DNA of 64,000 bases from Dipteris shenzhenensis (Eukaryota; Polypodiophyta; Polypodiopsida; Gleicheniales). This document shows, in pieces, positions 52,381 to 64,000 of the stretch. A program made the translations under genes and the position numbers. The notes beneath the pieces were generated by a model. The model saw only the letters and a program-made list of their open reading frames with translations. It was not told where the DNA came from and searched no databases. Where the stretch lies: the NCBI GenBank assembly GCA_047967505.1, contig CM106538.1; one strand, 5' to 3'. The first letter of the stretch is position 1. Each line of letters begins with the position of its first letter.

Positions 52381-55300
52381 ATGGGAGATCAACCACATCC
52401 ACCCGTGCTCCAAGAGCTGTTAGATGCACTCCAAGCATAATTAGCACATGGGCGTGAACATAGGGAGAAACTAGAACAAAAATTTAATAGTAAGAAGAGG
52501 AAAAGACACGTATGTGGTGATGAGGGTGTGAACATAAGGAGAAACTAGAAATAAAAGTTAATAGTAAGAAGAGAAAAAGACACTTATGTGGTGATAAGTC
52601 AGCTAACTCTGATCCCAAATAGGACCACATCCTTAGGATAGTGAGGGCCACAATTAAAGCACAAATGGGAATTTAAAAAGTAAAAAAGCTTTCAGATCCC
52701 ATAATTTTGATGGGAAGAAAGATGCATGCATTGTTTAACCATGGATTGGTCAGCTAGATGATAATTTGAAATTCTCTACAAAGACAAATTCAAATGTGCT
52801 ACTAATATTTGGTCAAGAGAGCTACATTCTGGTGGAACGTCACTAAGCATAGTAGAAGACAACTAGATATCGTGGAAGTCCTTCCAAAGGCTTATCAACA
52901 AAGATCTTCTACCAATAGATTTCAAGGCAAAAGCTAGGCAGGGATGGAACATTTTTGGGCAATTTGATAAAGAAAAAGTTTATACATATACTGATAGGTT
53001 TTGGCAAATCCTATCATTACAATCACCTAAGAAAGTGAGTGAGAGAGATCAAAGAAAATATGTAGCAAGTCTAAAGTCCAAGAGTGGAGATTAACATGTT
53101 CCATTCTCGCTCACTCATTCTACCATATCACTTGTCACGAATTGCAAGCAAGAGAATGGAATGCCGAAAGAAGGGAAGAGTTTAGACTAAATTTGTACCT
53201 TATCAAGAAGAAAGAAATAAGATGTTACAAGTGTAATAAAGTGCGACACATAGCAACAACTGACTGTCTAGAAAGAAAGAAGACTTCAATAGTAAAAGTA
53301 TACATGATCATAAACAACAAAGCCAAGCAAGAGGGTGCCACAATGCAAAGCCACTCCGAAGGTGAAGGTAAGCATAGTTGTCGTGCACTTTCGAATATGA
53401 ATACTCTACCTTACAAGGCACCATATAGAGTCAACTAGATAGAACAAATGGGAATTCAAAGATGAGTTGAGGAATTAATACAAAGACTTTTTATAAGAGC
53501 TAGTAGGAGCACCTATCTTGTTGGTCAAAAAGAAAAATGGAACTTATTGAATGTGCACTGATTAACAAAACTCCAATTCTAGGATTTATGATCTTTTGGA
53601 CAAACTAAGAGGGGCCAAGGTCTTTAGTAAAATGAATCTTAAATATGGTTATCATCAAGTTTGTGTGGTAGAAGAGGATATATATAAGATTGCCTTTTGA
53701 ACTCAAATGGGACATTACATATTCTTAGTTATGCATTTTGGGGTAACTAATGCTCCATCTACTTTCAGTAGAATGATGAATCGGATCTTCCTTAGTGTGG
53801 TGGTATTGTTTGATGATATTTTGGTGTGTCGTAAAGATGTCGAGACACATAAATAACATGTGGAGCTAGTCTTTTCACTCTTAAAGAAAATATTGTGTAT
53901 AAATCATGAGAATATTAGTTTCTTTTAGGATCAAATAGAATATTTGGATCACAGAGTATCCTAATGTAATTTGAAATAGACCCAAAGAAGATCAAATGTA
54001 TAGTCACGTGGCCTAAACCTCGAGATATACATGGATTAAGTTCATTCTTGGGATTATGTAGCTTCTATATGAAATTTGCGTTCATTTCACATCCATTGAC
54101 ATAACTTCTTAGAAAAGAAAAATATATTCATTGGACCAAGCGTCAAGATAAATCTTTTGTAGCTTTGATGAAGCTCTTACAAAGGCTCTTGAGTTGCAAC
54201 TACCAGATTTTTCTAGACCATTCTTTGTAGTTGTGATAAGTGCTACTGGTTATAAAATGGGAGAAGTTCTTATGCAATATGGACATCCTATAGCATATGA
54301 AAACCATGAGTTAAAACCAATAGAGTGCAATTATAGTACGTAGGATAAAGAATTGTCCATTGTTGTTCATGCATTGAGGATGTGGAAAGATTATCTAATT
54401 GGAGCTGAATTTCTCATCAAGATCGATCGATATAGTATCAAGCACTTATTGACCTAACCATTTGATATCTGATAGATACATCAAATGGGAATCATTTATA
54501 CAAAGTTTTCAGTCCATGATTCAGTATCATCCTGCCAAAGTAAATGTAGTTGTTAATGCTCTCAATAGGGAACCAAGTATTAGCCATATTATTACCATAG
54601 AAATTTAGGCTTTCAATATATGAAGAATTATAATCAAGGGGATTGAGATTTATATATATATATATGTGGAATAAATTAGAGAATAACAATTGGAATCCTT
54701 TGTCAAAATATTCCCTACAACGATGGATACCTCTTTTATCAAAAGAAGTTATGCATCACTCGAACCTTTAAATTAGCCTTTCAATATATGAAGAATTATA
54801 ATCAAGGAGATTGAGATATATATATATATATATATGGAATAAATTAGAGAGTAACAATTGGAATCCTCTGTCAAAATATTCCCTACAACGATGGATGCCT
54901 CTTTTATCAAAAGAAGTTATGCATCACTCGAACCTTTAGACAAACTGTAATGTAATAAATGCACCAATCACCATATATGGGATGTGGGGGAGCGATTGTT
55001 GCTTTACAAGTAATATTGAAGAATCTTATTGGCCTACTATAAGGAAATATTTGGCAAATTTTGTTGTAGAATACATCACTCGTCACACAAGATAAAAAGT
55101 TAAAAGGAGAAAACTCCCAAATTCCTAATGCCATTACCTATTCCTATGCAATTCCGAGAACAAATATCCATGGAATTCATAATAGTTATGCTTATTACTA
55201 CGAATCAAAATGATATGATATGGATTATAGTGGATGGCTTTAGTAAGCAAGCCTATTTTATCCCACGTAAGAAGACTTTAACTATCCAGCAAGTTGCACA

Positions 55301-56490
55301 TATATTTATCAAGCACATCTTGTCCATCATGGATTACCAAAAATCAGTACCTGATTGAGATTCCCAGTTTTGCAGTATTTTTTGGATTGCATTATTCCAC
55401 AATCTAGGCACTATGTTGGATTTCTCCTTAGCTTTTCATCCAGAATCAAATGGACAAATTGAAGTCACAAATACTACTATTCCAGATATGTTAAAAGCTT
55501 ATAAAGACTTGGGACAAGTATATCCATCTATTGTAATTTTCCTACAATAATACCCCTCATTCAACAATTGTAAAAGGCCCTTTGAGATAATGTATGGGAA
55601 ATTTCTACCATTGACCCATAGAATTGAAGCAGCCAATGCATTTACTCATACTTACCAAAATATTCTCAAGGAGGTCAAAGAAGCCATTACTCTTGCTCAA
55701 GATAAGTACACTAGAAAGACAATAAGAAGAGCAAACATATGATTTTCAAAGAAGGTGATTATGTTCTTTTTCAAATTGAGAAAACAAGACTAAAGAGTAT
55801 TGAAAAATGGCTAGTCATCAAAATGGTTCCATGTTTCTATGGACCATTTAAAGTGACTTAAAAAATCAATGATATATTTTTGGGCAAAAATGTAATTTGT
55901 ATTATATATAAAAAGATTTGTGTATGTCTTTCAAGTATATTCTCACAGAGGAGACATCAAACAAAACCCAAGAGAACCGTTACATCAAAAAGATTCATGG
56001 ACGTAACCATATCACTTCAGGGAGGTAGCCAAGTCACTGTTCTTCAAGTTTGACATTGAATTGAGTAAGTTGTTTTCTACTCTATCTTGTAGTTTGGAAG
56101 TAGGTATAATGAAATTACTTCTTCAAATGTTCTTCTTTTTCCTCGATGAGCTGGAAGTAGGCTATGTTGTAGTTCAGGTCCAATTGTTAAAATCAATGAT
56201 ATGGCATATAGGCTTGAACTACTTGCTCATTGGGACATCCATAATGCCTTTAACATTAGCCTTTTGAAGCCTTTCAAGGGACCTCTTCCTACACAACCAA
56301 TTTATGAAGAGGTCCCATTGGTTTTTGATGAATAATAAATAGTCGAACTTGAATGCATTGTTGATCATCAACAAATCATGACATGAAAAGGAAATGTTTA
56401 TGTTAAATATTTGCTCAAGTTTAAAAGCTGTCCAAGAGATGATACTCAATCTTTTCCATACCTCATTAGTACTATAATCAAACACGCAAC
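52381..56490 (+). pseudogene. gypsy-3: very decayed relative of gypsy-1
   Basis: Gag start MGDQPHPPVLQELLDALQA, Gag [61 protein letters not shown] and VVLFDDILV (about 53627-53826), integrase QNDMIWIIVDGFSKQAYFIP (about 55207-55266) and FHPESNGQIEVTN, C-terminal INDMAYRLELLAHWDIHNAF (about 56193-56250) and chromodomain KYLLKFKSCPRDD (about 56405-56445). Stops occur every few tens of codons. The same order and wording as gypsy-1 show a common family. Confidence 0.8.
54610..54945. repeat. 168-bp tandem duplication inside gypsy-3
   Basis: ctttcaatatatgaagaatt starts both 54610-54777 and 54778-54945. The copies differ in TA-run length and a few bases. Confidence 0.92.
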
Positions 56491-56921
56491 TAAGGTCACT
56501 TGCAATTCAAGCAAGAGGGATGTTACGGAATTCTATTTCCAACTATTTATTGCTATGGATATTATTATTTGTTTAGTCGTATTAACTATGGAAAAGTATT
56601 CCATAGGAGTGCATCAGATGCGGCAAGGGTCCTAGTGGATGCTTTGTATGGCTTAGTTGTGGACACTGTAGGCTCTATCCCATAGCTTCCATAGGATGAG
56701 TAGGGTGTGCAAAGTTCCAAGGCTTTTTATCACCTGCAAACATATTGGTGTCATTGTTATTGTAGTATACATGTAGCTTAGGATCTCAAGTGGTATTCAG
56801 GTAGAGACATAGGCTCAAGTGTGGGGATAGTGTGGGAAGCAAACATTGTGCATGCTTGTGTAATAGGAACACTCATCAAAATGGTTGGGGGAATGAAGGA
56901 TTTTGCCTCCATTTGGGGTTT

Positions 56922-57060
56922 AAGGTTGAGAAAGACTTTGAAGGTTCACGAGGAGGCTTAAGGTTTAGAAGGGGCTTCAGGGTTAGAAGGAGGTTCCATG
57001 GTTCAGGAGGAGGTTCTAGGATTCAAAATGAAGTTTAAGGTTAGAAGGAGGGTCAAGGTT
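56922..57060. repeat. Degenerate purine-rich minisatellite
   Basis: Phrases like ggttyagaaggaggttc recur every 20-25 bp. Confidence 0.55.
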
Positions 57061-57448
57061 AAACATGGAATCTATGATTCATAGTAGAGTACATGGTGGA
57101 GAACTCATCCCCCTCAAAGATCAGGGAGGTCAAGGATTGAGGAAGTAATCTAAGAGGGTATGGGTTTAGGGAAAGCATAGGAGTGGGAGAGAAGGAAGGT
57201 GTGAGAGCATGGGGTGGAGGAGAGAGGAGAGAAGGGAGAAGGTGAGGGGGAGGAGGAGTTGCAAGAATGGAGGAGAGGAGACTAGGAGACAAGCTTAGAA
57301 CATGCTTTTGGACATGGAGTCCAAGGGAGCGTGGATACTTGGAGACAATTGCATAGAACACCAAAATAAAACTCAACACAATGCCCCAAAGAGTGTGCAC
57401 TTCATTCCATCATGAGGTATTTATACAAGTCAGAGAGCTTCTCTCTCT

Positions 57449-57606
57449 AAATGTAGAAATTATAAAACTTTCTCTCTCTACATGTAGAACTTCCATCTAG
57501 GATGCACATGTAGAAGTTGCATGTAGGACTTGCACATAGGAGCCACATGTAGAACTTGCGTGTAGGAACTGCATGTAGAACTTGCATGTAGAATATGCAT
57601 GTACGA
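57449..57606. repeat. Minisatellite with catgtagaacttg units
   Basis: About eight imperfect 16-18-bp units (catgtagaacttgcatgtagga). A minus ORF rich in FYM/Cys comes only from this repeat. Confidence 0.75.
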
Positions 57607-57699
57607 TTCCTAAGGTAGGTTATTCCTAGCCTTATGCAAGTACAAGATGAGCTTTGCCACTCCTCCACAAACACATTCTATGCTACTTGAGTCCATGTT

Positions 57700-59099
57700 G
57701 ACACAAAGTTAACGTACCCCCAGATCCATATTATTACCCATCCTCGGGTTATGGCCTATTGTGATTACGGAGTTGGGATGCCATGCGTGTAACCTAGTGG
57801 TTGTGAAACTTGTGGCATGCCAGTTGATCATGCTTTAATGCCTTCACACCATACAATTTATGCTATGTGTCTAAGAAGCCTATATCCACCATCTACTCAA
57901 AAAGAGATATGGGCGTGCTTCTAAGAAGATGATCTTTGATAGAGTCTTGTAGTTTGAGCATCGATCGGCCATTGGGATTGAAACTGAGTGTAGGAAAATG
58001 GTGGTCGATGTGGGTGGGGACCTCCAAAATGTATTCCAAGGTTTTACAAAACATAGCACTTTGTCGTAGGATGTGGTCAATGTTGCCTCACATTATTGCA
58101 TCATGCTATTGAAGTGCTAGATCAAGGTGCCTTGGATATTCCATTCTACTCCAAAGTCTGGCTAGATCATTGGCCAATTAATATTGTGATCCTCACCCAA
58201 AGTGTGTATGTTGGCCTCCCATTTGTGCCGTTGTGGAACTACAAAGAACTTGGGATGGGTTTTGAGGCATGGAGGTATTCCTTCAATAATTTCATATCAA
58301 AGAGCTTGGGGCGATGCCAGTCAGTTGGGGCTTCAACTTGTAGATCCGAGTTTTAGTAATCTGATGCTAGTGAAGGTTGATTGGGAAGTTGTTCAAGGTC
58401 CACCCACCTCGAGTTTCATATCTAGGTAGTTGTTCCAGAAATCTTTGATGGGGTTACTTGGAAGTGGTATTACATCATAATTATACCCATCATTGGAATC
58501 TAGCATGGGAGTGTGATTTAGATTATTTGGATCTTGATATTTAAAATCAAAGATCAGGTCCATTTTTAATGATGGAATCTCAAATGGTGTCGGAGGTGAT
58601 GGCGGTGCATGGAGAGAATGGGGACATGGGAAAATAATATGGAAGAGTGTTATTTATGGAAGGTGTATTTGAGGTGAGGGGGGGAGAACTAGGCAAATGG
58701 ATTGAGCAACTTGGTAATCCTCGAGGGTAGGATTAGCAAAGGTTGGGAAGAAGTTTTGAGTAAGGAACTAGTAAGTTTGCAACAGTTGGGTGAGTTGCAA
58801 TGGGTGAGAGGCATGAGCAAAGAGAAAATGAAGGGAGTAGATATTTTATTAGAGCTTCAAAAAGTTAAGAGGGTGATAGCAGCAAGGGAAAGTGAGGTTA
58901 TGAGATTGGCATAGAGAGTGGTTAGATATGGCAAGTTAGATGTGAGATAGGCCATGTCATCCTCCGACACTTCTTTTTCTTGGTGAGATGGGATAATTAG
59001 CTGCAAGGGTGGGATCTTGGACATGGGATTCATAGATTTATCCTACTATAGGAATAAGTTTTCTCATGGGAAGTCTTCCGTTTTGGATATTTAATCAAT
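57700..59099. other. Unassigned region
   Basis: Short open stretches at 58096-58429 and 58702-58914 without a domain I recognise. The latter is Leu/Glu/Lys-rich, possibly coiled coil. Probably transposon gag-like remains. Confidence 0.3.
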
Positions 59100-61030
59100 A
59101 TTAGATTAGTTGAAGCTAAGTGTTCCCCTGAAGATCAAGTTTGAAGTGGGTCAGACAGCCTTTAGGCTCCCTCCCATCTTGTTTGGATGAGCAGATATGA
59201 TCTTGAGTTTGGATCTCTTTCCATTGGATGAGTGCACGTGCTTTGAGATGATCTTCTGCTTGTAGTGCAGCCACAAACTCTTGGTACAACAACACAATCG
59301 TGCACTATAGTGGGACTTCATTTGTTGTGTCATACATTACCTCATTCGTTTGCACTAGCAATTGGAGTTCAAGCTTTGAGATGGTTACCTTTGTGGGAGT
59401 GAAGCTCATTAGACTTTCCCTTATACTTGTGGTAGATGGATGTATATGCAGCCTAGAGCATTTTCATATGCAAAGTGACCTATTATTGTTGAGGAATGGC
59501 TTCATTGGTATTTGACCATTGGTCCAAGACTTGAGCTCGAGTAGTGGTTGCCTCTATATAGGTGGTTAGTTGGTCTTTTAGTAATTGGCATTCACTTGTA
59601 AGCTCCTCAATGCTGAAAGTGCATGTCATAAAAGATTGTTTCATCTCTATAAGCTTTTCCAGGCAATCGTGAATTGCTTCTTCTTTCTAGAATAGAGTGA
59701 GGTGAGCTTGTTCAAGTTCCTTTGTTTCCTAAGCATGTATTGAGGTTATGTGGTCATTGGAGGTCTGTAGGATATCCGTAGCATGAAGTGTTGTTGTCAG
59801 TTGTCTTTGGCTCTAGTGGAGGTTGGAAGTCATATTCCATAGTGTTTTCTTATGAACTTGGAGAGCTTGGTTCATTTGCAGTTCTTCAACCTCCCTACTA
59901 TCTGGGCCTGAAGTTCCATGACCTCTATTGCAATTCCATGGAATTGGTCTTAGATGTCTGCTACATTTTGTCGTTCCAATTCTCAGGCATGCTCCTCCTT
60001 GGCCAAGCTAGTGAACAGTTTTGACACTTAAAGCATCTGGTTGGCTTGATGATGGAGGATGGTAAATGGTGTTGAGGTTTGGTGAAGTTGTTAATACAAT
60101 AGGTGCCCATGCATCCATCCTGACGACCCTGTCGTATTGGCAGGGGGTGCTCCAGTGGTAGGTCTAACACGGGTGCAAAAGTCATGTTGTTGATCTTATG
60201 CTAGATCCCTTGCGGCTCATTTACCATCATGATTTTGACTAGAGAGGCTTGTACTGATGTGGCCTCTGATTCGTGTTGTTGCTATTGATGGAGATCTATT
60301 GGTTGCAACTGTGCACCATGTTGTAATATCTCTTGGGGAAATTCTGCATTTTTTACCTCCATCATAGATAGTTCTTCTAAGACATCCTCACTAGGCAATA
60401 TGTCATGAGGAGAAGATTGTGATGGCCTCCCACCCAGGTGATAAGAGGATGTCTAGATCTGCAAGAGGTTGTGGTGATAAAAGTAGAGTCATTCTGTTTT
60501 CTTGCACCTCTTTAGTGATGTGTCCATATGTGGGAAATTTTACATTTTTTACCAGATGAATGATCTAGTTTCTCTGTGAAGAAGATGACCAAATACTGGA
60601 TCTTGCCTTGTTTTAGCTGCCTATGAAGCAAAATAAATGTGCGGAGTGGAAGGGAGCAATTCTTGCCACACTTTAACCCCCAAGATTGTGGATAGGAATG
60701 TACTTCTTCCTTCAATCTAGGGTTGATGATTGTGTGAAGTAGTACTCTATCCCTATGGAACTTGGTGCCCTTAGTGAGGAAAGGTAGAATTTCAAAAAAT
60801 TTGGCATTGGCAGGCCTTGTGGGGTATTTTGCCCCTTTAGTGGGAGTGAGAAGGCCCTTTGGATCATGGTACTATTGAAAATAATATTGAGTGGACTTTG
60901 ATTTATAGTGATAGTGCCATATTTGCCAGCCTGCACATCCCTAGAGTGATAAGAATGGAGAGATTCATGGATGTATGTGGTCATGGTAGGAGTTCCCTTT
61001 AGGGATTCTAGGCGATCAAACATTTCCAAG
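59100..61030 (-). pseudogene. Unassigned minus-strand coding relic, probable retroelement Gag-like or coiled-coil protein
   Basis: 61029-60712 is open for 105 codons (MEMFDRLESLKGTPTMTTYI...), with AFSLPLKGQNTPQGLPMPNF inside. Downstream, in broken frames, come LFTSLAKEEHAXELERQN and further Glu/Leu/Gln-rich pieces to about 59150. Shape and decay look like an old gag or plant-mobile-domain ORF; I do not recognise the family. Confidence 0.35.
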
Positions 61031-61339
61031 TCCCCATTTCTCTAGGAAAGCTTTTGCATATTTGGAAAGTGCACAAGTCAATGGAGGTGGCCACACAAGC
61101 TCCAAGGACTAGGCCTCATCAATGGTCGTGTAGCTGGATGGTGATTGGGGCTACATTGGTACCTCTTATACATATATACATGGCACCTAGCTAGATGGAG
61201 TAAGAAAATAAAATATAACCATAAATATTTTTTAAAACATGGCACCTAAATAAATGAAGGGCTTGGAGGAAAACATTATTTCACTTTTAAATTCAATTAG
61301 CTACCATGTTTAATTCTTTTCAAACACATTGTATTTGTT

Positions 61340-63640
61340 TTTTTTTAGAGAGACATCTAGAAAGGAGGGACACACACACACACACACACAAACATTTCCT
61401 ACCCCTTTCTACCTTTGGTCTCAACACTAGATCCCTTGTATTCCCACCTTAAACCACCCCCCGCTTCCCCCCCCCCAAAAGTTACCCCCCTCAGCTCTCT
61501 TAATTTTCCCTAATCCCTTATAATCCCAAAATTTTTCTCTCATTTCCCTTTAATTTTTCATTTTTTCCTTCTTCAATTTAGTAACTTTTTCCTTGCTATC
61601 CTTAACTCCCCCTCACTTTCTTTTTTAATAGTATCATCCTTGTCCCTTACTTTCCTTTTTTTCACTATTCTAAATTTATCGAATTTTAATTTCTTTTTTT
61701 AATCCCCTTTTTTCCCTTTTAAAATTTAAAATGTAAATTTATTCCCTTTATATTTCTTAGATTCTCTTCCTCTTTTCCAATTTATTCCTTTACCCTTTTT
61801 CTATTTTTTGTTTTTTTAATTTTTACTCCTTTTATGTCCTATTCTAGTTTCCTCATTAAATCCTTTATTTTTCTCTCTTTTAAATTTCTTAAAATATTTT
61901 TAAAATCTCTTTTAAGCCTATTTTATTTTTAATTTTTATATTTTTTTATGTACCCGCTATCTCTTACTACCCTAACCTCTAGTTCTTACTATCTCACCCT
62001 TTGTACATGTTACTCCTCGATCTCTACACTCACCCTCCTTATCATGATAGCTACCTCACCAATTATCTCAGGCCTCATTCCCCTCTCTGACCCAAATCTT
62101 CGATTACTCCCTATCTCCTCCTATTTAAACCCCCTCACAGACTCCCTATTACTCCCCTACCTGGTACCCAGTTCTCACTCAATGACTACCCTCACAGCTC
62201 CTAAAGTCTCCTAGACTCTGCCTCGGAGTCCCCTTGCTTCATAGCCGTTGTTCATTGGTCGCCTCTCCAAACGCCGTGTTGCATTTATTCACACCAGAAC
62301 CCCAAGCTCTCTGATTGTGCCTTCTCTTGCTGGTTCGTTAAATCCCCCAACTTGGACATTTACTTCACATCTCCACTTCCCTCTCCTTAGTGGACTGCCT
62401 CCTCTAGAACCCACATTGTAGAACGTTGTTCTACCATGAGAAGCTTTGTCATTGATGCAGCTCTATGTCCCTCTCGTGTATGAATGGCTTAAAGGCCACC
62501 GTCTGTGCTTGACTGCTTGAGCAGCATGGACTGCTAGTAGGTGCTCCTTACGATGGCCTTGCACTATGTGTACACTAGTACCACCTTCTATTTCTCCTCC
62601 CCCTTCTAAATCACTTTTTGGGCCTTTTTTATTTTGACCGGTTTAAAAATCTAGGTCTTCTTATATGGCCCCCCCTACTATAGGCCCTCGCATTGCTTTA
62701 GTCATGTAATTCCCTCTCCCCTTAATAATCTTAGCGCTATATGCCTTATTCTCTATCTTCTACTAAGTTTGTATTTTTTACTTTCTTTACTTATTCATTA
62801 CGTTCATTTTTATACCATTAAATTTATTACATTTCTCTCCAATTTTTTCTCTTTTCCCCCCTCCCCTTTCCCCTCTCATTTCCCTTCACATCCCCACATT
62901 TTCAATATTGTCCTAACCTACCTTTTTTAGTATAAGTTCCTCCCCCCCCCCTTTGTAATTTCCTTTTCTTTTTACTCATCTCGTGCCATCTCTTAAACAA
63001 AAACAATTTCTTTTCCTCCACCCCCTTATCTCCTTTATTTTTTTCCTTAGACATTCTCACCTATTACCCTCACTTTAATTAACTCTTCTCTCCTTACTAA
63101 CTAATTTATTAATCAAGTTTGATTAAATTCCTTACTAATTTCCCTCGCTTTTGTTTAAAACCTTTGCATCACCTTTAGCATTCCCACTTTTTATCCTCCC
63201 TATAGTTTCCCTTGAAATCTCCCCCCCCTAATTTCCTCATGTCCCCCTCTAATTTTCCATGGCCCTTACATAGCATACTCCCTTACAACTCTTTCTATTC
63301 CTTCTTCCCCACCTTCCCCTTAAATTTCCCCCCCTTTTTTCCCCATTATCATCCCTCAAATAGATTATTTACTTTTCTTATTTTTTCACTTCTCTCTTCT
63401 AAATGCCATATTTTAGAACTCTCATTTAGGTTCTTTTTTCCATCTTCCACCCTTATTCTCATTACGTGTTCTAATAAACTTTATTTACCTTCATCCTTAC
63501 AAAATCCTTTCTCTCGCTATAATTTCCCTTATTTTTCCCCCTTTTTCTCTCCCAATTTTTTGGAAAAACATTCCTAACTTAACCTTTTACCTAACCACTC
63601 AACCTAATCCACACTCAAAAACCCCATCTTTGACATTCAA
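61340..63640. repeat. About 2.3-kb pyrimidine-rich tract (plus strand)
   Basis: Sampled 60-base lines hold only about 10-14 purines (61621: 14 of 60; 63301: 10 of 60). Ct-, ttc- and cccc-rich words run without clear period. It starts after (AC)n at 61371-61390 and ends abruptly near 63640. The 121-codon ORF at 63212-63577 follows from the composition. Confidence 0.75.
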
Positions 63641-64000
63641 TATTTAACATTGTGCTGGTTAAAGTTTATGGCTAAGCTTCTAATTTATTGTGACCCCGAT
63701 AACAAGGGAGGAGTGTTTATGACACCTATCTTCCCAACTAAAGTTAAGCTAATTCTTATCATGTTTTCTTGTTGGATGGTGGCAAGTATGAAAGTTCTCC
63801 TTGTCAATAAAAGAGATGCTTGTCAGGACTTCACTGGCTTAAATTTTGTTTGCAAAATATTTTTTGCTAAAACATTATTGGCATTCCTTGTCAATTAAAC
63901 TCTTACATGTTTTTATACATTCTCATAGGTGTTTAACCTACACACTCAAACCCTTCCTTTACTCTATAATGTTCTCTTTTTTCTCTTCCTTGACTCCTTC
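63641..64000. other. Right edge, unassigned
   Basis: Balanced base composition returns. An 82-codon plus ORF (63650-63898) has no recognisable domain. Confidence 0.3.

Noticed and set aside
57059-57400. 113-codon minus ORF with a hydrophobic start
   Set aside because: Pro/Leu/Ser-rich composition derives from purine-rich repeats on the plus strand; no support as a gene.
10-63990. CRISPR array, bacterial operon or rRNA/tRNA gene
   Set aside because: No regularly spaced repeats, operons or structural RNA signatures were seen; all features are eukaryotic.

Overview
The window looks like intron-rich nuclear DNA from a land plant with a very large, repeat-filled genome. A gymnosperm or a fern fits best. 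The evidence is plant-type Ty1-copia and Ty3-gypsy retrotransposons, LINE relics, many microsatellites, no compact gene set, and one conserved single-copy-type gene stretched over tens of kilobases by transposons. The exact lineage cannot be fixed from the sequence alone.

The one host gene I can support lies on the minus strand. It is the 5' part of a PLAA/Doa1/Ufd3 homologue (WD40, PFU and PUL domain ubiquitin/Cdc48 cofactor). Four exons join in frame with GT/AG borders: exon 1 (50939-50998, with the start ATG), exon 2 (28764-29098), exon 3 (13985-14088) and exon 4 (11525-11593). Together they give 189 codons covering the first WD40 blades. The introns are 21,840, 14,675 and 2,391 bp, and a fourth of more than 11.5 kb runs off the left edge. 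Nearly everything else between 1 and 51 kb is transposon sequence inside these introns.

Layout. 1-11.5 kb (intron 4): LINE pieces, a short retro-insert with a 17-bp target-site duplication, and a copia element (copia-1) cut in two by an inferred 4.1-kb inversion. 11.6-14 kb (intron 3): old gypsy gag-protease. 14.1-28.8 kb (intron 2): gypsy 3' end with LTR, two same-family copia elements in opposite orientation (copia-2 minus, copia-3 plus), then a train of LINE 3' ends. 29.1-50.9 kb (intron 1): a nest in which a Penelope-like reverse transcriptase sits inside copia-5, which sits inside copia-4. To its right are a nearly complete young gypsy (gypsy-1, 39927-48042), a LINE ORF1-like piece and another decayed gypsy. 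51-64 kb (upstream of the gene): a copia LTR piece, a very decayed relative of gypsy-1 (gypsy-3), minisatellites, an unassigned minus-strand coding relic, and a roughly 2.3-kb strongly pyrimidine-biased tract.

All transposon reading frames carry stops or frameshifts. Many lesions are of C-to-T/G-to-A type, as expected for methylated, silenced copies. The points most worth following are the giant-intron PLAA gene, the plant Penelope-like element, the inversion that explains two broken elements at once, the nested insertion with a matching 5-bp target duplication, and several possible RNA structures.
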